In this document: piece after piece, positions 27,061 to 38,074 of the stretch
How the letters are laid out: the number at the start of each line of letters is the position of its first letter
Position numbering within the stretch: position 1 is the stretch's first letter
Source: Atherinomorus stipes
Taxonomy: Eukaryota; Chordata; Actinopteri; Atheriniformes; Atherinidae
DNA: 64,000 nucleotides
NCBI GenBank assembly: GCA_023101725.1
Contig: JALJCO010008621.1
Span: forward strand, 1,781,001-1,845,000
Reading direction: 5' to 3'
Notes under the pieces: model-generated
Databases searched by the model: none
What the model was told of the DNA's origin: nothing
What the model saw: the letters and a program-made list of their open reading frames with translations, nothing else
Position numbers and translations under genes: made by a program

Positions 27061-29183
27061 GACTAATAAGTTATTCTTTATGGCATTCTGGATACAGCTC
27101 AATGAAGAATGACTGATGAACGAGCAGGTGCAGCGACAGGTTCATTTTAACATTTTAAATCTTTTCAAGTCAAAGCCAAAATGAGAACTGTGCAGTTTTG
27201 TTTAAATTTGATTCCTATCCTTGCTGACCACATGTTTTGTCCTCATGGTCACACATGGGCAGAGGACACCGATTAATTGACCTCCAGGCCCCTGTTTGGC
27301 CTGGATCAGGGGCCTCCTTGTGCAGACTAACAGACTCCTGCCTTTGTTGTGTGCTATCCTGTGAGAAAACCTAACAGTCAGGGTCTGAATGTTGACCCTC
27401 CGCGCTAATGGTAAACACCAGCCAAATGACCAACAAACAAAAGGAAAATAAGCAGAGTGTCCATCTATGTGTGTAATGAGCCTCTTTTACTCCGTCTCCC
27501 TCTTCCTCCTTCCCTCCATCTCCCCTTGTCCTCTGGAAAGCCTCAGCGGTTAGTGTGCTTATTCAACATCGGAACATGAAGTGAGAGGCCAGCACCGGCA
27601 GCAACCCAGAGTTCATTCAGATGTCTGATGGAGATCCAGCTCAGCTTTGTTTACATATTCATTTAGGATCATTTGGCTCAAAAGAGTTTGATTCTTTTTT
27701 AATCTGTCTTGGATTTTGTTAATCCTTTCTTTCCCATTTATTGAATTTCTGCAAGCTGTGGGGGAGATTTAAACTGAAGTCAAAGCCTTTTTGCCCATTT
27801 CTACCCTCTCAGGGACTCCCCATACACCCTCTCACATTTACATAATTTATCACAGCCACAATATGATGAAGGTGTGGTTCCATGAGCGCCAGCACAGCTG
27901 TTACGGTGGTTAATAGAGCGTGGTTTTGTATCATCGCTCCTACACAAATACACGCAAACACATTTAATGTAGTGCCAGAGTAACAAAGCCAAATTCTGGT
28001 TATGAAGTAGTCTGTGGCAGGACTCCATTTCCTCTGGCCAAAATCGAAGCCACTACGTTCCAGCTCTGACCAGCAAAACTGGTTCACAAACCTCTGGATC
28101 TGAAATGCTTTGTGGATTTGCACTGATTGACTATGGTAACCACACTCTCTCTGCATTCCAGAGTTACCCTGTAACTGAGACTAATCCCGTAAGCCCTAAT
28201 AGATATTATCACTTTACTATGAGAACCACACATCATCTAATTAAACCCGGCTGCTCTGATCCTGCAGCCACAGTGTGCTGTGTGCAAGAGCAGAGCCTAT
28301 TAGTGCGCACAGACAAATCTACAGGTGTTAACTAAGTCATACTTCATTATTAATGATAACACTAAATCATGTTCTGTTTTTCTCTGGTTAGTTTCTCTCT
28401 CCATTCAGAGCTTTTGACTGGCTCTCATCTTTCCTTCTCGCAGTGTTTGCCTTCCGATGACTACGCCTGCTGTTTCAGAGTTCTGGTTTTCATCGGTTTT
28501 ATGAGACCAACTGTAAATTCCTGAGTGTGTTGTGTCTCTCAGTGGACTCCATCCAGTTTTTCTTTTACTCCATCGAACCGAGCCTCCCCCCTGCTTAACT
28601 GACTGGCAAGCCTTTGCCCTGGCACTGCCTTTATACGTCGTATTAGGCTTGTGAAAACTTTGAGCAGTAAATAAGAGGTGATAATTGTTTAGCGTAGCTG
28701 ATGACGGATGCCGGTTATGGGAAGTGATGCATGCTCCTCACTTCCCTCAGAAGGTGTTTAGCTTAGTCAGCACATAAAAGCTCAATCTGTTTACCAGACA
28801 CAATGGGAAAAAAACAACAAAGTTCATCAAGATTTTGTTCTTTTCCTCTTCCAGTAATGTGTTTATACAACCCTTGAATAACTTTCATGCAGTGGAAAGA
28901 CTGAAATGCAGCAGAAAAACGGCAGAATGCATGTAGGAAGGTGACATGTGTTTCTTGTGATCACTGTTTTGGTAAAATGGGATAACCCTCTCACAGGAGT
29001 GAGACCCTGAGTGCAGCAGTGAGAATGAATGAGTTAGCATTTTTTTTTCTGCAAGTGTGTTTTCTTTCTGTGAGTTTCTGCATGTGTTTGTGGCCTCAGT
29101 GTTTCAGCACGTGAACCGAAACGGTGGAGAGGAATGGAGCCAGACACGGTGACTGAGAAAATGGAATAATATTGTGAGGTATA

Positions 29184-29210
29184 GTGTGTGTGTGTGTGTG
29201 TGTGTGTGTG
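29184..29210. repeat. (GT)13 microsatellite
   Basis: Uninterrupted GT dinucleotides. Confidence 0.95.
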
Positions 29211-32205
29211 ATATGTTGGCTGAAGAAGGCTCTTCAGACATCTGTTAATGATTTTGCAGATGTGTGTTGGGGACAGAGAGGAGTGAGTTTCTCTGTAACA
29301 ACAGAAGCTGCATTGTACTTTGTATAATTTGAGTTCATTATATCTTCTTTGTGAGAATAAAGAAGTGTTGGCTTCATCGCACAGAGGGAAATGTTAGAGC
29401 ATTAATGTCAATGTACAAGGTGGTGTGCATGTGTTCAAAGGCACAGACATTAAAAAGTAATCCCTCATAGAGTGTTAATTCCTGTAATACCTTATGTGTG
29501 CCCTTTGAACTGATAGGCATCTACTAGATAGAAAGTCAAAGGTCAGAGCTTAAGTCTTTAAGAAGAGGATATGACTTAAAATCAATGAATTTAGAAAATC
29601 TACAGAAGACAAAGCTGATGTGTGAAAAGATTACACTTTTGATCTAAATCAGATGTCAGGTTAGATTTTAAACTGAAAGCCATCTCATGTGTACTTTTCA
29701 GTGTCAGATGAGCTTAATTAATCGCAGTGGCACATGTTTGTCACTTTTACATTGATACGCATGGCTTCTGTCAGTCATGCCCATTAACAATGATAGAGGG
29801 AGCAAATGTCAAGTATCTGTGATACTTGTCACTTAGTTTTGTTCAACTTTAGCAGGTAAATGGCATTTAGCATGTTATGCTGCCTTGATCATTTACACCA
29901 GACTAACAAGAGCACTGTGGTCACATAAAATATACAAACTGTGGATAAGAGCTGGCCTAGTCTTCCACAACCTTGTGAAACAATGTTACGTAGAAAACAA
30001 GCCTCTTTTCAAGTTTAATTTGCCAATGATGCTACTGCTTCTGCAGAAAAGAGTAGGATTTTAATGCTCGTCAATCAGTGGGCTGTAAAAATATTTTCCT
30101 AAACCATACCAAATACACATTCAAACTGAAACAACAAACGACCTTTCTAACTCAAACCATATAGCAACTGAAACAAAAACAGGTGCTAAAGCAAATACTG
30201 AACAACTATCCGACAAAAGCAAAATTTCCCACTAACGCTCGGTCACACATGCACGACAGTCCAAATGTTTCAGAGATGTTCTGAAGTGGTGGCAAGTGAG
30301 AAGGCAAATGAAAGATTTTCCACCCAGGGTCCACTTCATCTGCAGGTGAAACGATGTCAAAACATGTCAGCAAATAGTCTGGACCATTTGCAGCTGCTAT
30401 GCACACAGTATGCCAGCAGTCCTCTCTGCAGAGCTGCTTTCATTTCTAAAGAAGTACTACACGCATGTTTGTTTCGGGAGCGATTACCAACAATGCCCAA
30501 CATTTTACCCACAATGCAGGAAGCGGTAGTTGTACTCTGCATCCTGCATTTGGCTCATGAAAATCGAACCGAGATTCACATTTGTAGGCGGACCGAGTCT
30601 GCCTATTTGGTCTGAATCAGAGTCCGTTTGCTCATTCCCAATTCCCCAAATGAAGTGGACTTTCCGAGTGAAAGTATTCTGATTCAAGCCAAAAAGGCTG
30701 GTATGAATGTGCCCTTAATGGGCACTTATACAGTAACTTACAGTACATGTGTGTAAGGCATATTAGGGTGATAGAGGTGTTGGGTGAAGGAGGTATTTTT
30801 TTAGTTATAGGGATGTATAATGTGCTCTGTTTTGGTGGCACATTCTGTTTCACCATAAGAACCCTAAGAACTAGCCACTGGTCACTGGGATGGAAATGCC
30901 ACCCTTCCTGAGGGTAAAGCAGTTGTCTAGAAGCAACATAAGCCTGAGTTTAGATTGCTGGGTGCAGACTTCACAGTTATTCTGGGGGCAAACAGCGATC
31001 TGAATTTGTCGGGCAGCCTGTGAAGTTCAATTAGTGATGGAATCTGTAAGACTTTCTACTGTACTTTAATGAGGCATCCACCACAACAAAGCTGCTGACT
31101 GACTTTCTACTGGCACTGTTGATGTGTTGGCACATAAAAGTTTCTGTTATTTGTAAAATTTTAAAGCATTTACATCATTGAGTATCACCATTGTAGACAC
31201 GAGAAAACTTCTCTTTTCAAATTACAATCTTCATTTTTAACTTATTTCACAAAAATAAAAAGAAGAAAATATTTTTTAACTTAAAATTGACGTAAAGTTC
31301 ATAGGCTATTCAGTGTGAGTAACGTCCATCCCTTTTCTTTCATGGCCGTGTTTGCTCATGCTAACTAGCTCTGATGCTGTGATTAATGGGGAGGGGTGCC
31401 TGGCTGAAAGAGGCTTTAGAGGAAAATGGTATAAATGGCATTCCACTATTAAAGAACTGAAACCTCTTTACCATATGATCCGGAGTGGAGGAGACAGAGA
31501 AAGCCTGAATGACAGACATATAAAAAGAGTGGGGTGGAAGGTGAAAGGATACTATAGACAGGGATGACGATGGGAGGGGTGAAATGCTTGGGAGAGCAAT
31601 GCGACGTTGTAGCTGACAAGTTGAAGGGTTTGAGTCTAATAGCTCAATATGCATCACCGATCCCAGTCCGCTCTCAGCCCATACACTTTCATCCCTCCAT
31701 TCTAACTTCTGCATTCAGAACCACTTTCCCACTGAGAAGGTCAGAACCCCATTAAGGGAGCATTTTGTTACTATTTTGTGTTTGTTGTGCAGAAAGTGGG
31801 TGAAAAAGGCAGCCTGGTAATAAAAGGGATTTGTTTCTGCTTCCTCTCTCTAGTAGATCAAACTCCAGTAGCTCCCAAAAGGGTTGTCCCTGCTACCAGT
31901 CAGGCTTTAATCCTTGTCTAGACGGGGACAGCATGTGTGAACAAATGAATTTCACAAGGTTTTTTTTTAAGCCAAACCAAATTTCCCCCCTTTGTTATTT
32001 TTATGAATAACAAAAGAAATCACTTGTGACTGCATTATGCTTGCATTACGCCACATATGTGGTGATTTGATGCCTTTCATTTTATTGGCACACGTGCATT
32101 GCAGTGCAGTCCTTGACTTTGAACATACCAGATCAGGAAGTCAGGACAAATCAGAGGTGTTCTGATGAAAGAGCAGTCAAACAGCCGTTAAAGGTGGAAG
32201 TAAAT

Positions 32206-32227
32206 GTTTTTTTTTTTTTTTTTTTTT
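32206..32227. repeat. T22 homopolymer
   Basis: Uninterrupted poly(T). It may be the poly(A) tail of a minus-strand retroelement, but nothing recognisable adjoins it. Confidence 0.8.
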
Positions 32228-34080
32228 GCGTACACCAGATGGAATCTGCAGGTCGTTTAAGTATCCATGGTCAAGCCTTTAATCTTACTTGTTCTAACAG
32301 AGAAAATTTAAACATGAACATATGATTGCAGACATTTCTATTAACATTTATTGAGGGTGTTTCCTGTTCAGCACTCTCACTGCAGGCCTGACTTGCGTCC
32401 TGTCCTGTCTGTGCTTATTAATGTTTGGACTAGTGTTTCTTTTAGGGCAGCAGCTTGGCTGTTTTACCCTTACGTTGTTAAACCATCTATGTGTGGTTAA
32501 ATATTGAAAAGTAACAGATGCAGCAATTATTTTCAGTCTGGGTTTAAGTTGACAAAAAGCTGAGGATTTCCTTGAATTTTTTTCTAGTCGCAGGCCAGAA
32601 CCTCCTGACAGCATGCAAAGAGCTGTAAGAATGCACAGTAAGTGAGTAATTAAAATCAAATAACCGTCTCTGAGATTCAGTTTTCCTTCCACTAAGTCAG
32701 TATTTATAGTGGACTGACTGTGTGTCTCATAAATATAGAAATTGAGCTAGAAAATGTTGGCTTGGCCTCCAGCAGCATTGGTGACTGGCACCAGGAAGTG
32801 ATTGGGCGTTACACTGGAAGCCGCTATTTCAGGTTTAGCTTGTGCAAGTCTTGTTTGAATAAGAGGGCAAAAATACATCAACCTTTCAAAGCCCAGAGTC
32901 AGGAAGTGTTCCACAATGACACCAAAAGTTAACCATTTTTAAAAGTGAGTGTGAGCAAGCACACAAACTCGTGCAGCCCTTATATGTGGGTTTGTGCTTG
33001 TTTATGTCAGTAATTACATGGCATCTGTTTTAGAGAGGTAGGGATAACATCCCCAGATTATCAAAGGTACAGAGAATGTTTGGTCGCAATCTGAGCTCAG
33101 CTTTAAACGCTTGTTAGCTTGTACCAGACATAAACAAGAATACTGTAATTTAAGCCACATCATTCACTAAAAAACAATGATGTCATTTCCAAAAAGCCAA
33201 TGCTTTTGGTTTTTTTAGTTCCTTTCTGTGCTTTGTCTCACGTTCCATCATTGTGGAGGTTTCTTTGTGGGCAGTTTTAACATAGCAATGGCTGTGGGCA
33301 CCAACCAGCGCGGCCTCTGCTGGGTTTCCTGGTTTTCTTTTATACCTAATTGCTCACCACATATGTGACAAATGATGCCAGATGCCACAATGGAGAGAAA
33401 CCCAGCTCTCTGAGATTTATGAGCTCCAGTTGGCCTTATTTATAGAAAGCTTTTTACTAGACCTGGCCCCAGGGAGTGGAGAGTGACTGGACCAAGTGCC
33501 AAATTAGACTGCGGCACGTGTGATCTATTAAGTATGCTGGGGTAATTCAGTCAGGTATGTGTGAGTGTGTGTGTTTAAACAGAGGAGAGCAGGAAGAATC
33601 AAAATCAGAAAGATGTATGCTCAAAATATTCTTTAGTTGCACTGAAAATGACAAAGGTACTTATTTGGATTGAAGACAATAACTCAAGCTACAAGAGGTT
33701 GCAAAAGGCAGAAAAATATAACCTTGACTGATTGGGTTCTGAAGTGGAAGCTGCTCAGACTATCAATTCAATCAAAGGAATGGTAGAGTATGTATGAAGT
33801 ACAAAACATTAATACCAATCAATGCAATTTTCTTCATGAGAAAAAAGTTTTTACCCAATGAAAAGACTACTGACATACATTCACAAAATACATAGTACCT
33901 AAACCAGAAATTTCAGTTGAACAAATCTATTTTCATTTCACATCTATTTAGTTTGTCAAATTCCCAGGCATTTGTGAATTATCTGAACTTATTTCTTTGA
34001 ACGCTTTTAGGTCTAGACTAGGAGCACTTGAAATTGCCTCCTTGAATTGTAACTGTTTTTAATTATTTTTATTTCATATT

Positions 34081-34173
34081 TTGTATAATGTCTTGTAACT
34101 GCTGCCTTTTGGCCAGGACTCCCTTGGAAAAGAGGCCTTTCCTGGAAAAATAAAGGTTTAAAAAAAAAAAAAA
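34081..34173 (+). repeat. 3' end of a non-LTR retroelement with poly(A)
   Basis: TGTCTTGTAACTGCTGCC, GGCCAGGACTCCCTTGGAAA and CCTGGAAAAATAAAGG are followed by A14 (34160-34173). The 'ggccaggactcccttg...aataaagg' string is a familiar tail of fish LINEs and the SINEs that use them. The upstream limit is unclear. Confidence 0.5.
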
Positions 34174-34280
34174 GATTTTTATCATGCATCAAGTCAAAAG
34201 GCCTTCTGTGTATCATTCAACAGACAAAAACATTTACTTACATGTCCTCACAGAAGTGTTTGTCTGTCCTCATTCACTTA

Positions 34281-35299
34281 ATTAAAGGATAACTTTCTTT
34301 TTTTTCAACCTGGACTTTATTTCTAGGATTATATACGTGCCTTTACTCACCTGGAACATTTCTGCATCACTTTGACTCCTTTGAAAGATATTATGTAGTC
34401 GCCCTTCGGTGTTCATCCAGTATAATGGCAGCCGCTATAGAAGGCATTATCTGCAGCAAAACTCCTTGATTTTCGCCAGTATTTTCAGTAGAATGATCAG
34501 ACGAGTACTATTGTCCTGTGAGTCCAGATGTAGCTTTCCATTAGTTATCAGGATGTTCTACACATTCACGATGCACACTTTGGTAGTACAGCTGAGAAAA
34601 GCAGCTTGCTCCCCAGACAACAACAAAAACACAATTTGCGAAACTCTGTAAGTCACTGCCTTATATAGTGACTTGACCGTCTCTGCCATTAAAGTGCATG
34701 TACACAGAAGGTCGACTCAATGTAATATCATTTAAAGGAGTCAAAAGCCCCGTTTCCACCAGCGGGTCTGGGTCGGGTCGGGCCGAATCGGTCCACGTTT
34801 TTTTGCGTCTCCACAGATAAAACCTGGGACGGGTACCCTTATATCCGACCCGACCCGGCCTACTTTTTTGGCACCCTTCGGTAGGGGTACTGATCTAACC
34901 GATCCGGACCAAAGAGGTGGAGCTAACACAAAGCAATACATTGATTTGTTGAAAAATCTCACTTCCCGCGTGACCAAGCGTAAAAACAAAGCCGGGGTGA
35001 CTCCTTCTTGTTTCTGTCATGTGTGGCGCGGTGTTTTGGTTAAACAGCGTTGCACAGCGATGATGTCACGCGATCACGTAGCAGCGCTGTCCAGCGCCTC
35101 CAGAGTAATGGTACAGGTTGCTGTGGGGACGCAGCGTGAAATCAACCCACCCGATCCGGCCTGGCCCGACCTGACCCGACCCAGACCCGCGGGTGGAAAC
35201 GGGGCTAAAGTGATGCAGAAATGTTACCGGTGAGTAAATGCACATATAAACTCCTAGAAATAAGGCCCAGGTTGAAAAAAAAGAAAGTTATTCTTTAAT
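34281..35299. mobile_element. TTAA-type palindromic MITE, copy 2, interrupted by another MITE
   Basis: The ends TTAA-AGGATAACTTTC (TTAA at 34282-34285) and GAAAGTTATTCT-TTAA (to 35298) match copy 1 at 4.43 kb, and both flanking TTAA sites are intact. The internal palindrome is shared: ACGAGTACTATTGTCCTGTG at 34501 corresponds to 4667 in copy 1. The right arm is split by a 460-bp insert (34746-35206), after which the element resumes with GTGATGCAGAAATGTTACCG. A reading frame at 34409-34651 is a by-product of the repeat. Confidence 0.82.
34746..35206. mobile_element. Nested GC-rich MITE with long inverted ends
   Basis: The left end AGCCCCGTTTCCACC and the right end GGTGGAAACGGGGCT are exact inverted repeats, continuing imperfectly inwards (CGGGTCTGGGTCGGGTC against GACCTGACCCGACCCAGACCCG). 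The insert is flanked by AAA on both sides. Removing it with one AAA restores the host MITE sequence GAGTCAAAGTGATGCAG, so a 3-bp duplication is likely. That fits PIF/Harbinger-type insertion, although AAA is not the usual TWA. GC content is well above its surroundings. Confidence 0.82.
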
Positions 35300-36383
35300 T
35301 GACACTTGTGGTCTTTTGACCGCCAATCAGAGGACTGCTTCACTACTCCCTGTTATTTCTCTATGATAATGCTTTATGTGAATATAACCTGAACAAACTC
35401 GAACTCTATATGTATTTTATTTCAAAACTGAGTGGTTGCCAGTGTGTTGGAAGTTGCTCTTCCGACTCCTCAGTCTGGTCTTAGCTTCCTAAGGTATGTG
35501 TCTGCAGCATCAGACCGCAGTCCAGATGAGCTGTGCTACATGTCTGCTGCGCTTAGCTCACAGGAAATTGAGCAAGGTTTAAACTCAAGAGCTCAGCTGA
35601 GCTCAAATTGAATTTGAATAACAGATTACTGATGAATGCAGCAGTTTGTGCAGATTTTCCTTTTACTTGATGAAGAGTCTATTAAATCAGTGACTTGTGC
35701 CACAGAAAATTAACACTGATATCTGTCTTTTACCTCAGAATACCTCTAAAAATAAAGTGAAACTCCTGTTACTGACAGCGGTGTTGCTATAGTTTCTGCT
35801 AAAAAAAAAAAGCCTAAAAAATGCTTGTACTGTTGTGTGTGTTCTGAGAATGCTGCATGGGTGATGGAGGTCAAGAGAAACCGATTAAAAGTTGTGCCAG
35901 TTCCACCAGAGTGATAAAAAACGTCATAAGTCCTAACAGCACCGTAAGTGCTCCCTCTTGGCTAGCAGCTACTGCCAAATGCTCTTCATTTCTTCAGTCT
36001 TTTTCTCCATCAGTGCTGTTTATAAATCATAAACTCAACACACAGGCAGAGAAGCAAGACTTCTCAGCTCGGTGAGCACAAATCCAATTAACTCTCTGAG
36101 TACCTGCACAAGGAAAGAACAAATTCTCTTTCCCTAGAAATTCCCATATTGACAAACAAGCCCAAAGCTTCAAGCTAAAAATGAGTTACCTCTTTCTTTC
36201 TTTACACACACCACTGCATGATATTGTCCCCATTTACTGCCTCATTTAAAAGATAGTACTTAATGACTTGAATGAAAAAAGCTTCTCTTGTACATCAGTT
36301 TTGATATTATATGATATAAAGTTTTATATTTGATATTGTTTAAAGTTTTCGTGGCCATTTAATACAGACTATATTTCTCAGCA
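35300..36383. other. Intergenic, no gene recognised
   Basis: Unique-looking sequence between two TTAA-type elements. I see nothing supported in it. Confidence 0.6.
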
Positions 36384-37034
36384 ATATTAAAGCTAGGGCT
36401 GCCAATGTAGGTAAAACGGTTCAAGCAAGCTACATTTAAAAAATGACACCACCCAAAACCACACCTTCAGAGCGCAGGGACGTGTGTGCCGATGTTTTAC
36501 GAGCAGGTTAAAGATAACAACATAGTGGGTAGCTCGTTAGCTTGCTAGTGAACAACTGATTAACCATATTTCTAAAAGCCTTGTCACTCACATCTAACTC
36601 TTTCTGCGGCATAAAAAGTCCACACTGCAAACGTCAACACCTCCAAGACTTAATCCTTATCCGTCATTTTGATTTGTATTTTTTAGGGTTTTTTCAGCGC
36701 AGCAGCAGTTAGCAGTCCGTTAGCTGTATTTGCTTATAGTGAGGGGCGCACAGAGCGGTACATTTGGGGGATGGGGAAAGGGCAGGGACAGAGACAAGAC
36801 ATAAAGGCATCAATTTGTTCTTTCTGTACAGTGCGAATTACCAATTCCTGCCTTTCGGCGCAAATGGCAGTGGTTGATCAGTTTTTACATAACTACAGCT
36901 CACATAGGTCTGACTTTTTTCTTTCCTTTTTATGAACACATAATGTACTGACTACTGTCAGGATGGAAGGACCATTTCACCCAATATAACAAAAAGTGTT
37001 TCTGAACAGGATTACCCACTCTGGCTTTAACATG
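36384..37034. mobile_element. TTAA-type non-autonomous DNA transposon
   Basis: Left TTAA-AGCTAGGGCTGCCAAT (TTAA at 36388-36391) and right ATTACCCACTCTGGCT-TTAA (to 37030) are imperfect inverted repeats, each abutting TTAA. The interior lacks a long frame. The right 250 bp (36779-37030) has a close copy at 61350-61611. TTAA target use is typical of piggyBac and Kolobok transposons, and I cannot tell which applies. Confidence 0.7.
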
Positions 37035-37221
37035 CCAATACCTGATGAGCAGATGTCCACATTAAGCGTTTATTGGCACAGGTGCTGTTTGGCCTGCTAT
37101 ATGAGCCCTGGTCTGCTTCCATGGGTAGTAGTCTGCATCCAGAGATGCAGACTACGGTTCATTGGGAGCAGTAAATGCACATTTGCACACTGGCGTGGAC
37201 CAAAGGTGCAAACTGGTCCCC

Positions 37222-38074
37222 TTAAAGGAGTCACCACCCAGAAATTCCACTTTTTCATGTTAAAACATGTGTAGTGGAATAGGACCTCAGTTAAAACATG
37301 CCAGAAACTCAAGAGTGTGAAAGTGGCTTCGTCTTTGAGTGCGGGCTCTCTCTTCTCACCAGATTCGGCCACAAGTGCGCGTTCTCCACAGTACGCGGTT
37401 TTGTTTTTTTTCTGGGAATGACGTGATCCACAGAGGCTTCTAACTGCTAAGCTAGCCTCTTAGCACCTGAAATCAGCTGATTACCTGCCGTAGAGTACCG
37501 TTTAATGACCAGCTTTGTCAGAGAGGAGGACGACGAGGAAAAAAAAAAAAAATCTGCCATGCCGAGTTGCTTCGGCAGAAATTCAGTAGCTTTCAGTGCT
37601 GTAACAGGAGGGACAGCACTCGACCAGGGACCAGTGGATTATATTTATTCAGTGAGGATGTGCACTTGGTAAGTGTCGCTGCTTGTATAACTTATTATCT
37701 TTTGTGTAAGAGGCCAGTAAACGATAGTAGACAAACAGTGACAAGCTGCTAATGTAGCTACAAAAGCTAACACTGTTAACTTCACGTCAGATGTCTGCTC
37801 CTTATATTCATCCAGTCCAGCCCTTTTTCTCCTTGGATTCTCTCTATCAACCGTACCGTTACGTTTTTATCACGTTTTTCTCTGTTGCGACATCATTTCC
37901 TTCACTTGGTCTGTCCTGATAAAACTTTGTTTCACGACAAACAAAAGTTGGGGATAAAAAGAGGTCAAAATGCGCTCATTAAATTTTCCTCCCACCCAAC
38001 TATAATGAAAAATTCATTTGAAGATCATTTAAGAAGGATTGTGTATGTAAAACACTCGGTTATGGCACCTTTAA
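37222..38074 (+). mobile_element. TTAA-flanked 845-bp DNA transposon with a possible first-exon remnant
   Basis: TTAA at 37222-37225 precedes AGGAGTCACC. The right end GGTTATGGCACCT precedes TTAA at 38071-38074, so the termini are short imperfect inverted repeats (AGGAGTC / AGGTGCC). Inside, an ATG at 37559 opens a 36-codon frame (MPSCFGRNSVAFSAVTGG and onwards) that runs to a good donor GTAAGT at 37669. This could be the first exon of an ancestral transposase. The MPSC start is weakly reminiscent of THAP-domain proteins, which occur in Kolobok and P-type transposases, but the usual C2CH pattern is not evident. An A13 tract lies at 37540. Confidence 0.55.

Larger units (their letters stand above)
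27061..34080. other. Intergenic, no gene recognised
   Basis: It contains the (GT)13 and T22 tracts. The stretch 30.15-30.72 kb is richer in CG and has a transposon-like look, ending CCAAAAAGGCTGGTATGAATG, but no paired ends were found. The 31.35-31.75 kb ORFs on both strands overlap each other and lack motifs. Confidence 0.55.

Noticed and set aside
34409..34651. 80-codon ORF
   Set aside because: It lies inside the TTAA-type palindromic MITE, and the homologous 4.4-kb copy does not preserve the frame.
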